64,000 nucleotides of DNA, taken from NCBI GenBank assembly GCA_036897095.1, contig JAYMSP010000181.1, forward strand, positions 1 through 64,000, written 5' to 3'. Made by a program: the position numbers and the translations under genes. The stretch comes from Plantago elongata (Eukaryota; Streptophyta; Magnoliopsida; Lamiales; Plantaginaceae). The notes beneath the pieces were generated by a model. The model did no database searches. It was not told where the DNA came from and saw only the letters and a list, made by a program, of their open reading frames with translations. Shown piece after piece: positions 24,766 through 36,483 of the stretch (position 1 is the stretch's first letter; each line of letters begins with the position of its first letter).

Positions 24766-25473
24766 TGAGCTTGTTCCAACAATTTTAAGCTCATCATATA
24801 TCATAAGTACTAAATTAATGTGGAACTAAGTAGTAATTAAGATCATTGATCGTACTGAATTACTGATAGTAGTAGTGTTAAGATCAGCTTATTAATCTAG
24901 GCACCATCATGTAAGCATGTGAGCTAGCAAGAATCTAGTGATGGCTACCTGATGATAGATAATCGGTACTACTACAGTGTATCAATCTAATTAAATCTAT
25001 ATATCTATTTATTAATAACCTGCGGTTATTTTATATTAATATTGATCGAAAATCATGTCAATATTAGCCATAATGTTCATGATTAGTATATCTCTGCATT
25101 CATAATTCTCACATGGCTAGCTAGCAAAATGCCGGTTTTGTCTATGCTACATGATCGTGACTATGATGTTTTAATGTTATGTACCACACCAAGTAGATAC
25201 ATAGTTACTGTGAAATGGTGATTGCTGTGATGCTAGTAATGGTATCCATTAATTCAGTAATGGGAGCAGCAGTAGCAAGTTGACATGATGCAATCTACAG
25301 CTAAAAATCTCATCTTCTCCATCTTATCCTTTTGTCTTCTTGCTTCTTCAAGCCCACTCCTTATCTAATTCAACCGATTTCTTCAATGATTCATTCCAAG
25401 CTATACATAAAGCAGAACCTTCAGTCACATATTCACTTTCAGTAGTATCAAGAAGCAAAATACTAGAACAGAA
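24766..25473. other. Intergenic spacer
   Basis: AT-rich spacer holding the 3' UTR of the DUF761-like gene and the promoter of the next gene. I see no repeat or coding signal in it. Confidence 0.5.
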
Positions 25474-25973
25474 ATGAGAAGAGAACAACAGCTAGATAAT
25501 CATGAGCACACAAGAGTACTCTATGACCTCTGCTCCATGATCATCCACAATTTTCGCACCACCCTTATGCCTCTCCCCGTTTCCTTCCCTCAGTACTTAG
25601 CTTTCCTACCTTATTCTCAGCCTTCACATCTACCCTCTACTTCCACCTCCCGGCCGGCCCAGATTTCACCAGCAGCTTTCGGGTCACTATTCATTGGTAT
25701 TGCCATCGCATTGATGCTCTTCGGATCAGTCATTTTTGTCATCGGCTTTATCCTGATGCCACTTGTTATAGCCTTGGTCTTCTTGTTCTATTTTGCTTGG
25801 ATTATCTCCAATTTGTCTGAAATCGGCCGTGCTATCTTCTGGCATGCCTATGACTCCAACTACAAAATTTCCCAAGGTAATTCACTGATTTGCAAATGTA
25901 AATGCTTTCTATTTACTTTCTGCCTGTCAATGCCTGATTCTAATTTCTTTTTATTACAGCAAGGACTTATTGA
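25474..25973 (+). CDS. Plant-specific small membrane protein, 138 residues
   Basis: Exon 1 (25474-25876) and exon 2 (25960-25973) join in frame across an 83-base intron; exon 2 supplies only the last residues of KISQARTY. The N-terminal part is soluble with a Pro/Ser-rich linker. SPAAFGSLFIGIAIALMLFG then begins two closely spaced membrane helices at about residues 69-112, with PLV between them as a likely hairpin turn. I recall similar small plant proteins with a TPAxFxSLxxGxxxALML helix but no assigned function. If the intron is kept, the frame would run on to 26049, which I judge less likely because both splice sites are good. Confidence 0.75.
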
Positions 25974-26442
25974 GGGAAGTTGGCTGAGTTATCCATATGA
26001 AGAACAGACAACTGATTTACAAAATGTTCAGATTTACTGGTGTCTGTAATATCAATTTTTTCAACTCTACTCTTATTCATTATATGACATTCTATACTCA
26101 CCAGACACCAGACATTGTATTAGTCCTCTTATTCATATCCTTAACTATTACTAATTTAGACGCAGTTACAAAAGGATTATGTCAAAATTACAGCACATTT
26201 GTGAGCAGTAGCAGCTTCTGTGTGTATGTGTGTTACACAAGCATTGGTTAAACTGAGCATGCAAAATAGTAAACTGCAGCAAAATTAGTTCAAAATAATT
26301 TTGAACAAGACTGCAACAAAATTAGTTCAAAACTCCATACATAATCAAGACTCAAGTATAGTAGTATGACACTATTGACTCTGGAAAGAACAGGGAACAT
26401 ACACTGATGCTTTAATGAACAATATATATCTCAATAAATAAT

Positions 26443-26652
26443 CTATCCAACATAGATGTGAACTCCGATTGCAATGAGAAGAATAGTGATTATAGCAGTG
26501 AAGATGATCGTGTGGACGAATATCGATAAACCACTGGTCTGCATGTTCATGAACTCTATACCCCTATTTTTCCCAGGAAGCTGGAATAGAAGCCCTGGGG
26601 ACAGAATCACAAAGAATATCACCGCTATCAATATCGGTGCCAAATCTGCCAT
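26443..26652 (-). CDS. DUF3339 micro membrane protein, copy 1 of 5
   Basis: A 69-residue intronless coding sequence with the DUF3339 layout: an N-terminal helix (LAPILIAVIFFVILSPG), the conserved loop PGLLFQLPGKNR with FxNMQTSG, then a second helix ending GVHIYVG. Members are plant-specific, about 70 residues, and of unknown function. The protein should sit in the membrane as a two-helix hairpin. It is the first of five copies whose strands alternate along 5 kb, and it faces away from copy 2. No break is seen. The overlapping plus-strand frame is a shadow. Confidence 0.88.
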   Translation of the reverse strand: MADLAPILIAVIFFVILSPGLLFQLPGKNRGIEFMNMQTSGLSIFVHTIIFTAIITILLIAIGVHIYVG

Positions 26653-27550
26653 TTCTCTTCTTACTTTGCCTCAGTGAGAAAGTGCTGAAGATAAGAACTA
26701 TTCTCTTTACTTGTTACAATATCTGTTTTACTCAATATAAAGAACAGATTCTGCAGTTCAGGTTGAAGAATTTCTTTATTGTATTCAGATATGATGTTGA
26801 AACATTGGATTCATCACCTTTGTTTATGATATCAAGGCCGGCAGATTTAGGCCTGATTCAACTGGGCTTCTATGGCCAATCAAACTCTCCAAATAATCGA
26901 TTACTAATTAAGTGATAAACTTGAATTAATTGGCCCAGATTCTCTGGGCTGGCAATCAGTTTACTCTGTACAGAATGAATCAAGGATCAGACTCTGAACA
27001 TATTTTGGGTCCAGGAGGGCCAAAAGGACCCCCACATATTTCCTTAAGAAAGAAGATTTCAAGAATAAATAGGTCCCTAAAAATTGAGACCAATAACAAT
27101 AATGCTCAAATCTGAACCAAAAAGAAGGGAAAAGGGAACAAATAGGAGAAAAGGCTAATGGTATAAAACTAAGTATCCTTATCAAGTTCTTTTATTGAAG
27201 CATTTCTTCCACAAGCTCCCACCTTTATAATCTCAGGTGCAAATAAAATGGAAAAAGAACCAGTAATATGTAAACTAGTTGGAAGCTTATGCAGCAAAAG
27301 TTGCTCATGACGATTTGCCTAAAAGCACTCCATTACTACCATGCAAATATACTTTACCTCTCTTTAAATCCTATCTTCTTCTTCTTTTCCACTCAAGTCT
27401 AGCACAATCCAACAAACCTTCTTCACTAAGCAAGCAGCCAATCAATCAGTACAATAAGATATATTACCTACTTATAGCAAGGACCATTAGAGTAATTCAG
27501 TTTTCCTGCTCTGTGCTTCACTCATCATAAAAGGTAATACATTCAGAAGA

Positions 27551-27763
27551 ATGGTTGTCGATTGGGGTCCAGTTGTGGTGGCTGTTGTGGCATTTATCCT
27601 TCTTTCACCAGGGCTGCTATTCCAAATACCAGCAAGAACAAGGGTCATCGAGTTTGGTAACATGTACACCAGTGGGATCTCCATCTTAGTTCATGCCATT
27701 TTATTTTTCTGCATCTACACCATACTTAATGTAGCCATTGGAATTCATATCATTGCTGGCTAA
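27551..27763 (+). CDS. DUF3339 micro membrane protein, copy 2 of 5
   Basis: A 70-residue DUF3339 protein beginning MVVDWGPVVVAVVAFILLSP, with the conserved loop PGLLFQIPARTR and FGNMYTSG, and a final helix ending AIGIHIIAG. The VxWGPV start is the family's usual one, with one extra Val. It is divergently arranged with copy 1 (898 bases between starts), so the two may share a promoter region. Function unknown. Confidence 0.9.
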   Translation: MVVDWGPVVVAVVAFILLSPGLLFQIPARTRVIEFGNMYTSGISILVHAILFFCIYTILNVAIGIHIIAG

Positions 27764-28104
27764 GTGTTATATGTAAGCAAGTTCCTATTAGTACAAGTGG
27801 TCCTGAAATTTTCTCTTACACTAACTTTCTTTTTTCAATCTTACCACAAGAAAGAAATTCACTTTCAGCAACCACTACTTTCTTTCCATTTCGACTAAAT
27901 GCGGTTGAAATGCAGGCTTAACCTATAGCTGGGAGACTGGGACTTATCATCATTCTCGTTCCAACCCAAGATATAATCATATAAACAAGAAACCGAGTTA
28001 CAATGTCGAAATCTGGAAATCATGAACTGGCTTTCTAGGATATCTTACTGACTTATTGTTGCTTGGTTTGATTAAATCAGCCACCTTAAATTGATTGAGC
28101 TTGT

Positions 28105-28345
28105 GAAAGCTTAAATTTTTGCAACATTTCCAGTAATTTCTAGCTCCATATGAACTCTAACACAAAAAGCTTAAAGCTTTCCCAACAATCCAGTAATTTC
28201 TTGCTCCATATGAACTCTATGCCAAAAGAATTTTAAAGCTGTGCCAACAAATCCAGTAATTTCTAGCTCCCTATGAACTCTAAGACAAAAGGCTTAAAGC
28301 CTGCCCAACTATTCAATCATTTGTATCTCCGTTTAAACTCTAATA
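28105..28345. repeat. About four diverged 60-bp tandem repeats between DUF3339 copies 2 and 3
   Basis: Each unit carries cagtaatttctagctccata followed by tgaactcta and an agcttaaagc-like link. The fourth unit is the most decayed. It lies in the convergent gap, possibly within either 3' UTR. Confidence 0.8.
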
Positions 28346-28655
28346 AGTAAGAAAACTGCATGTAGCTAAAAAACATTCACTTTGTTTACCCATTATGTTT
28401 CTGTAAATCAAAGCAGCTTTATATATTCCAGAAAGAAACTTTCAATAAAGTATGCAGCTTAAGCACTTTAACATCAATACAAGAAAAGCAACATCCACTT
28501 CCGAGACAGGATCAGTCCAAAAACCACAAGAGCATATTCATTGAACAAAAGCTAGCAAAAGAAAATTCAAGAACCAAAGTAGTACTACAAGATAAACAAA
28601 CACTTGGATCCTGGTTGCTCTGGTGAGAGAGAGGTGTAGAGTATAGATGTACCGA

Positions 28656-28865
28656 TCAGCCAGTGTAGATGTGAAGTTGAACAACAAGGATCAGAATAGC
28701 ATAGATAGCAAAGAAGATGAGAGTGTGAATGGCAATGGCCTTGCCATTTGTCTTCATGCTTCCAAACTCCAGCTGCTTGTTGTTTCCTGGTAACTGGATT
28801 AGCAACCCAGGTTGCAGAAGTATGAAGAGTACAACTCCCACTAGCACTGGACCCCAATCTGCCAT
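28656..28865 (-). CDS. DUF3339 micro membrane protein, copy 3 of 5
   Basis: A 69-residue protein with the standard MADWGPVLVGVVLFILLQPG start, loop PGLLIQLPGNNKQLEFGSMK and last helix ending QLHIYTG. It is a canonical member of the family and convergent with copy 2. Only this copy and copy 5 have LLIQ rather than LLFQ in the loop, which suggests they are closer to each other. Function unknown. Confidence 0.9.
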   Translation of the reverse strand: MADWGPVLVGVVLFILLQPGLLIQLPGNNKQLEFGSMKTNGKAIAIHTLIFFAIYAILILVVQLHIYTG

Positions 28866-30251
28866 TGTTGTTGTTGTTTCTAGAGTTGTTGATTTTTCAG
28901 AAAAATGGAGTTGTTGTAGTGGTTTCTTGGAAATTCCTGGATTTGGGATTGGAGAGATGAAAAGGGAATTTGCTATTCAAGTAATTGAAAAGCTTTATGT
29001 GTTTTTAAGTTATTGATTAATTATGTAATAGCTTGATGTGTAGATAAAGGTAGTAGTAGTTACTTTGTGAGGAGATTTTGAATTATTGGTGAGCACAAAG
29101 CACAGTTTATGGGAAGTTGCAGTTAAATTAGTCTATGGCTTCTGTGAAATTTTGTGCGTTCACGAAGAGTTAGATCATATCCTTCTCCCAAGATTAATTG
29201 TTTATGAGTCTATGAAGAAAACAGTAAGTCAAGAAGAGGCATGGAGACAAGCTAGAATTGGGACAGACAGTAGGTGAGGGAGGGTATAAAATTGACACAT
29301 TTGGCTCAAATGAGAATCGCAATAATGGGACCATTGAAGATCATCTAGTGGGATGTAATTAAGCTCGACTCGAGGGGGAGTTCCCTTATTGCACACGTCT
29401 ATGATAGAACGATGAGTGGTTGGAGTCCGGTGAAAATGAAGGGTTTTTTTACCTTTCTGAAACAGCTCAAAGACATTGTATTTTAACTCAAAATGTGTAT
29501 ACAATAAGTAACGATACATTTCAAAATTAGTACAGTATACGTGGAAGCTGCCCACAACCAAGGTTATCCATACTACATTGAATCATATTCGGATATATTA
29601 TGTAATATGTTTTTTAATTACGTTGGATTGAATAATGAAAACAAGAGGCGGCCATTTTTCTTCCTATCTTGAACCCATTAATACTTCACATCACTACACT
29701 ACTGACTACACTTCATCTTCATCCATATTGACGAAGTATGTGGTACACACTCATTTTCCACAGGAAAGAGTAGTTGGGATTACTACTAGTAGTTGATTAA
29801 GAAATGTGTGATGTAAAAGACCACTTGCTCTCTAAACAATGGCTTCATAATTGACTATGACCTATGAACAAAGCTCCCACATTTGATTAATTTGAGCTCA
29901 ATAATCGCCACTAATATTGATGTATTAATTTGTTTGTCCAGTACTTAACCGAAAACCATTATGCATTGCCATGTTTAGTACCAACAAACCCATACACTCA
30001 TCACATAACAACCCGAGAAAACTTATCATTAAAAAAGAAAAGGTTGCAATTACCTTTCCCATGTTCCTTTTAACTTTATGGGATTCCCAATCTTCCAATA
30101 ATCCACTAGCTACAGGAATTTCAAGTCAATTTACTTGCCAACCCAAAGTCCCCCTTTTTTATACATACATACACTTCTCACTATTCTTGGTTCTTCTTCT
30201 TAAATCAATTTTCAGTCCAAAATTTTAAGAGAAACTGATAAGATCATAAGA

Positions 30252-30458
30252 ATGAAGGATTATGCTGCTGTGTTGATAGCCACGGCGTTGTTCGCGTTCC
30301 TGTGCCCGGGACTATTGTTCCAGCTGCCTGGAAAGCACAGCCCAGTTGATTTTCTCAACATGAAGACAAGTATTCCATCCATGGTTTTGCATACTGTCCT
30401 ATATGGTCTGCTTCTCACTCTCTTCCTCATCGTACTCGACATACATATCTATGCTTAG
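30252..30458 (+). CDS. DUF3339 micro membrane protein, copy 4 of 5, divergent
   Basis: A 68-residue member that departs most from the family: it starts MKDYAAVLIATALFAFLCPG in place of the ADWGPV start, keeps the loop PGLLFQLPGKHS and FLNMKTS, and ends DIHIYA without the final Gly. It is divergent from copy 3 with 1.4 kb between, and has a tttttatacata TATA-like element about 90 bases upstream. Dispersed repeat B begins 48 bases after its stop. Open and likely expressed. Confidence 0.85.
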   Translation: MKDYAAVLIATALFAFLCPGLLFQLPGKHSPVDFLNMKTSIPSMVLHTVLYGLLLTLFLIVLDIHIYA

Positions 30459-30505
30459 AATTTAGCAACATGCTACAAAGGATATTCATCAAATAAGCTA
30501 GCCAG

Positions 30506-31013
30506 TGATCTTGGAAAATTTATCTAGTCTTTCCAGTGCACTTTATCATTTATCTGTATTATAAGTGCTTAGTGAATATTGCTTTCATTGGCTCATATTC
30601 AGATATTTAGCAATAGAAAGCTTAAAGGAACTTTGGGTTTTTCTTTCTATCTTTCTGCTTTTTTCTTGCTTTACATCTTTGAATTATAGTGTATAGATTT
30701 GATCATTATAATAAAAGAGAACTATGATTGATTAGCTTATTGTTCTTGACTATATTCTCATCAGCTTTTTCTTTCTAAAGGATTCAGCAACATTCGGATT
30801 TCAATTACGCAAGACCAACCGTATATAATCCACTACACAAAACTTTAGAGTTATGATGAAATCCACTGCGTTAGCTAGATAGTCGTGAATCGCTACATAA
30901 AAATTAGATGAGTAGCAAGAAATTTAGGATAAAAGGGCTGAAGGTTTTAAAGTCACAGGTTTCTAAAATCATAGAACAGGAATGTCACTGATCAGAAGCT
31001 TATAGCTAAACCA
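30506..31013. repeat. Dispersed repeat B, copy 2 (about 508 bp)
   Basis: Matches 18917-19415 over its full length. Here it lies between DUF3339 copies 4 and 5 and lacks the flanking repeat A. It probably forms part of the 3' UTR or spacer of copy 4. Confidence 0.85.
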
Positions 31014-31279
31014 AACTTTTGATGAAAAATAACAAGCCAAGAAACTGAAAGCAGAAGGGTATTCATTTCAGCATTGAGAGTACACTTGAACAGTTGTATA
31101 TTGAAAGTGAATGTTGAAAAGGCACCACCCCATTAAAAATGAAGAAAATTTATATTGAATAAGAATGGAACGACAGATTCAGAGCAACATTACATTTCCT
31201 CAAAACACACAAGCACCAAACAACAGCATCAAAGAATCCGGAAACACGATTGAAAATCGAAACAAGGTTAAATATATGG

Positions 31280-31489
31280 CTAGCCCATGTAGACATGAAC
31301 ACCAATAGCTAGCAGGAAGATGCAAATGAGAGCAAAGTAAACAATGGCATGAACCAGAATAGAAACCCCACTTGTCTGAAAGTTCCCAAACTCCACGAAC
31401 CGGCTCCGGCCGGGTATTTGAATCAGCAGACCGGGTGTGAGAAGAATGAACAGCACCACAGCTACAAACACTGGACCCCAATCAGACAT
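31280..31489 (-). CDS. DUF3339 micro membrane protein, copy 5 of 5
   Basis: A 69-residue protein starting MSDWGPVFVAVVLFILLTPG, with loop PGLLIQIPGRSR and FGNFQTSG, and last helix ending AIGVHVYMG. It is convergent with copy 4. A TATATATAG box lies about 115 bases upstream (minus strand, 31605-31613). Function unknown, like the rest of the family. Confidence 0.9.
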   Translation of the reverse strand: MSDWGPVFVAVVLFILLTPGLLIQIPGRSRFVEFGNFQTSGVSILVHAIVYFALICIFLLAIGVHVYMG

Positions 31490-31604
31490 CTTTCTCTTCT
31501 GCTCTTGCTAATTGCTGTTCTTGAATCTTGATGATTTGGTACTACCAACACTGGTGATAGAAATGTTGGTGCTGTGGGTTTGAAAAGAAGAGGGTTAATT
31601 ATCT

Positions 31605-31613
31605 ATATATAGA
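31605..31613 (-). promoter_or_regulatory. Likely TATA box of DUF3339 copy 5
   Basis: ctatatatag on the minus strand about 115 bases before the start codon. Confidence 0.45.
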
Positions 31614-32746
31614 GTTGAGCATGAAAAAAAGAGCATTTCTGGAAAAAAGTGAAATTTACATACCCCAGTAAGGAAGCTAAGTCTGATTCACACCGCACTT
31701 TGTCTTTCTTGTGTGATGGATCAATCTATTGTTTGTGATGGCATGTGAGTGATTGCTTACTTATGATGCTTATCAGATCGATTATACTCTGATTCTCTTT
31801 CTCTCTCGTTTGTTTAGAGCTAGATAGATAGATAGACCACTTCAAACGCCACCACCCATATGGGGCTGGTTTGTTCTTTAATTTTCTTCCAAGATTGGAT
31901 CTTTTCTTCTTCAAAAGTAAGGAATTTTAGTTAAACATGAGGATCAACTTTTCCTATCAAATTTCATTGGGAAGATTGATCTATGCAAATTGGCCTTTCT
32001 TTTCTACTATTACAGGTGAGAAAGACAGAGAATATTTCGATCGTTTAAAAGTGAAGGGACCTATTGTAATCTATGTTCTTGAATCTCGAGTTTGATGCTA
32101 AGGCATTAGGTGTAATTTTACTCTATTTGTATGGTTGAGACTTGAGAGGACGGGGAGAAAAGTAAACTTCAATGGAGAAACTGTTTTTGTTACGGTTTTC
32201 TGGACTTCTAAACTAGGAACCTACGCGTGAACGATCAATCTATTAGTATACATACACGCTACCTGGTAGAACTGACAATATAGGAACTTCTACACCGGCG
32301 CTTACTTTCATGTCATATAGAACCATATTGAGATGATATCCAAGGACAATAATCTTGCAATTGGCCAAGACTTCAGGTTTTAAGCAATATCTGTGTGTTA
32401 TGATATACTAAGATCAAAACTTGCTCATGATGATGGATATGCATAAACATTGATGCTGCTGCAACTACACAAAGATCTCATTGAATACAACATGAGGAAC
32501 TTCTACCAGAAAATGGTATGAAGCAGTAAATCACAATCCATTCCAGAGAGACTACAGAAAGCCCATTCAATTAAATTTGTATGAGTCTAAAATCCACACA
32601 ATAACCAACAATAGTAGTAAACAAACACCCAAGCCTCAAGCAAGCAATATTGTTTTGCCCTTCGGAGCATTTTAATCCCACAATATTTGTTGTAGCGGTT
32701 GATAGTTTATTGAACCACCAGCCCACTCAGTTTCCTTCATGGCCGA
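31614..32746. other. Intergenic spacer between DUF3339 copy 5 and NTF2
   Basis: About 1.1 kb with the upstream region of DUF3339 copy 5 and the 3' flank of NTF2. No repeat family or coding signal is evident. Confidence 0.5.
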
Positions 32747-34990
32747 TCATGCATAATTCAAGCGGAAAATGTCATTTTGAACATAGAAGCTTCCCTGTGG
32801 TGTTGTCATCAAATGAAACATCTGTTCACCAGAAAGTAACAAGAGTAAGATCATGACTGAAGGAAATGAGTTTTGATTATAGTGCAGGAAGATTAATTCG
32901 CAATTATCATAATAGAATAATTAAACAGTAAACTCATGAGTGGTGAATGGTGATCTTGTGAAGCAGTTTCCAACATTGGAATGTAAAATGAAGATGACAT
33001 TTCTCAGAACTCACAGCTGAAATAATCATCTAAACACAATACATAAGTTATAGAAACATACATGAGAATGTGCCCTAGCATACCTTTTTCATGCTAAGAG
33101 CCTAATCGTGTAGTGAACAATAGGGACAAGTTAAAGTAATCACAGCACAACCCTTAGAAACTTATATGTTCTTTGGTGCATGATGAGCAAATAAAAAGAT
33201 AAATATCGAGAAGAAACTCAGCTCAACATAGAGCCTTTTGTGCTTACGTGGACACTGGAACATGTGACAGTTGGATCATGCATAGGATGATAGGAAATTT
33301 ACCAGTGTTTCTATGAAAGACAAAAGGAACAAGAAGTAATGCTATATAATCCATCTTGACATACCCATAAGCATTATAATTATGATTATTAATCCTTCAA
33401 TCCTAGTCTTCCCAATTGTTTATAGGAGAGATCTACATTAGACTAGTAACTTGAGATGTTCACCTAGCAAGGGTTGGTATATCGAACTACAGGGACACAC
33501 ATACGACAAACCTATCATAATGATTCCGGGATAATACATCATGCACTTTAGTTAATCGTGTGAAGCTCTTGGGTGCAAGAAGATTAGTTAAATCCCATTA
33601 AGAATTTACAGCATTTACATGGTCGATAGATTTGTAGATTTTCTAGTAGTGGGGCCATGTTTTGACAAGATACTGCTTTCCTTCCTTAATATGGTTATAA
33701 ATCTACAAGTTAGATCACAAATACTCCCTCCGTCCCATTTGAAATGAAACATATCTCAAATGTACAGTTTTAAAGAAAATATGTAGTATGTGGTTAAGAA
33801 TGAGTTAGAAAAGTATATGCGGGTCCAATAATGTGTGGTTGAAAATGAGTTGTATGGTGGGGTTATTTACATAAATGGAAAATTGTTTCACTTCTAGCGG
33901 GACGGAGGGAGTAGTTTAGAACCAAGAGAAGCATTTAGCATTCCATATATAAATGGCAACTGCTAGCAGAGTATAGCGTGTAAAAGGGGATGCCAGTGTT
34001 AAATAGCAATAACAAGATTGGGAACTAAATGTGGAGCCATGGATTGGTTGAAACCAGTAGATATCACTTCTCCCAAAATTTGAGCTGTGAAGATACTAAC
34101 TCGGTTCGCTAATGCCAGCTTATTATCTCAAATCACTTTCTATTGACTTTATCACACACAATATCTATCCTCACAGGGTTCATTACTGATGTTGTTTTTC
34201 TGGTATTTAGCAAAATTTCTTCCCCACAAAAGCTATTTCAAACAACTACGATTTATAACTCACTCAGTCACTCTCCCTCCATGTGCTCAGGAAATCGGTC
34301 AATTGGAATTGTGTTAACATAAATACATCTGATGTGAGCTAAAAGCGAAACAAAGCTTAAGCATAATTCATCATCCACCTCAATACACCTAATAACAGAC
34401 AGCTACGCTCCACTACGAATAATCACATCTACTATGAGCTACAGCCGATACATCATCATTCATTATCCACCACAATATCCCTAATTTGATCCACTACCCT
34501 CTACTAAAACTACTAAAATCAGCAATCGATTTATATGCGTATTAATCGAATTACAACTCAAAGCTAATCAGATGCTAGCAGCAGCAGAACAATGTAAAAA
34601 AAAACAATCTACTAAGTAATAACACCAAATCACCATCAAATCATGAGTAACAACATGAGCGACAAATCGATCGGCAGAAATTGAGTTAGGTACCTGACTG
34701 AACTTGAGCGCATGCTGCTCGCCAGCGAGCTGGAGATTACCGGAGACAAAAACGAGCATAGCACCGGGAGGACCAGAAGGCTGGCAATCGACGGTGGAGA
34801 TTTGGTGCTGGCACTGCTGAAAGGGGAGACTGGTGAGCTTAGCGATGATGTTCTGAGATCCCATTATCTTCTGCCCCTCGAAAGTCAACATCGATCCTTC
34901 CTGGTACAGGTTTCCCAGACCCGCCCGATTCGCATCGAAGGCGGAGTAGTAGTGCTCCACGAATGCCTTCGCCACCGCATCTGGATCCAT
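32747..34990 (-). CDS. NTF2: Nuclear transport factor 2
   Basis: NTF2 carries Ran-GDP into the nucleus and binds FG nucleoporins. Exon 1 (34694-34990) encodes MDPDAVAKAFVEHYY through EQHALKFSQ; exon 2 (32747-32821) supplies MFHLMTTPQGSFYV and the end NDIFRLNYA. The join is in frame with GT-AG ends and gives 123 residues, the length I recall for plant NTF2. The sequence follows Arabidopsis NTF2 closely along its whole length, including GSMLTFEGQKI and the TVDCQPSGPPGAMLVFVSG strands. The 1.87-kb intron contains a Stowaway-like MITE. The plus-strand frame over exon 2 is a shadow. Confidence 0.96.
33724..33911. mobile_element. Stowaway-like MITE in the NTF2 intron, 188 bp
   Basis: The ends are perfect inverted repeats, ctccctccgtccc and gggacggagggag, flanked by TA on both sides, which is the Stowaway (Tc1/mariner) hallmark. 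The interior has no coding capacity. The near-perfect ends suggest a young insertion. Confidence 0.93.
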
Positions 34991-35278
34991 CTTCCGGTTT
35001 GATTTTGGTGAAGGGTTGGTTTACTCTGATGAGAGCAGGTGATTTGATGTGATGAGAATCGATGATGATGAAGAAGATGATGCGATTATTTTGTGGATTT
35101 TTTAATTACTTTTTTAGCTTTGGCCTTTTGGCTGTGTTCTTTTGCGGTATAATCACGCTAATCTGTGGGTGCCACGTCCATGTGGGCCATTAGCCCAATT
35201 ACCCAATGAATATTCTCGTAGGTTTTGAATTAATTTAGAAACGTGTTTAATCAATTTATCCAAGTAGTAATTTTTTAC
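34991..35278. other. NTF2 upstream region
   Basis: Spacer carrying the NTF2 promoter, with a GAT/GA-rich 5' leader just before the start codon. No other feature seen. Confidence 0.4.
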
Positions 35279-35745
35279 GGTTAGTTCGGTTTTCGCCCTG
35301 CCTAACAACATCAGTAAATAAAAAAATTGACATATATATTTTATTAAATTTTAAAATACTAAAATAAAAAACAGGTGATTCAAAAAAATACTATTTTATT
35401 TTTAAAAATAGTATAAAAGGTAAATTAATTTTTTTTATTGATATTTGTATTTTTCAAATTTTATTTTTCATAAAGCGAAAGGGCGATCGCCTTATCACCT
35501 TGGCGACACCCCATCGCCCTTTCGCCTTTTAAATATTTAAATTAAAAAAATAAAAATATCAATTAAAAAAATACAAATTTGACTTCTAAAATACTTTTAA
35601 AATTTCAATAATATTTTTTAAGAACTATTAATTTTTTACTTAATATTTTAGAATTTAACGGAATATATATTCTAATTCTTTTATTTGCTTCTTGTTGTCG
35701 CAAGGCGAAATCTTGTCTGAGCGTAGAAAAGACCTAATAGGTAGG
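35279..35745. mobile_element. Foldback MITE, copy 1, with a 13-bp perfect central hairpin
   Basis: An AT-rich palindromic element of about 470 bp. The right end (tctgagcgtagaaaagacct) is the complement of the left end of the second copy at 60069-60540. At its centre gcgaaagggcgat (35475-35487) pairs exactly with 35513-35525. The left end is more decayed. It has no open frame. Confidence 0.7.
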
Positions 35746-36483
35746 GTTGTAAACCTGTAATTAGGTTTAATTCTCTACCTAAATTTAATTTTTTTTAATA
35801 TATACTTCCCCCATCCCAACTTTACTTTCATGTATTTCATTTTAATTTGTCTCGACTTCATCTTTCAATTCCTTAAATACAAAAACATTTGCAATTTGTC
35901 GTCAATTTTAGAAATCAATATATTTAAAGAAAATTCAAAATGTGACATAACATAGTTCGTCAATGTATATATTGTTGTGTTATATTGAATGCTGTTAGAC
36001 TATTCGTCATTTCAATTTAGTGATGAAATTTCACCTCCTAACATTTTAATTAACTCTTTTTCTTTTTTAGAATTTGATATATTCACACATCATTCCTTCG
36101 GGTTACAATTAATGATAAATTATCAAAGTAAACATGAGACTCTATAAAGAGAACTAACACTCAATTTCGTATAAAATTCCACCATAAATATGGTTTAAAC
36201 CCATCACCTCTTACTTCCTTACCACTTGACCCCTTATAACTCCCCTAACATTTTAACTCATTAAACATGTAAAGTTTATGTGGTGCATGTTAAATTCTTA
36301 ACAATCTTTTTTGTATAAAAATTAAGTTGACGCTATTACCGAATAATACAATGGATGAAATACAATTCCTTAATTATATTAAAATTTCCATTCAACGATA
36401 CTACATTATAGTAGTGGATCTTACATTATTCGCAAGTAGGTGGTGCAATATTGGGAAAACTAGTATAGAATAAACCATATTAA
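35746..36483. other. Intergenic spacer
   Basis: AT-rich, without coding signal. At about 35803 there is one Stowaway-like end (tatacttcccccatccca) with no right partner found, so a relic at most. Confidence 0.4.

Noticed and set aside
25474-26049. 191-codon open frame
   Set aside because: It reads through an 83-base intron with good splice sites; the spliced 138-residue product fits the family better.
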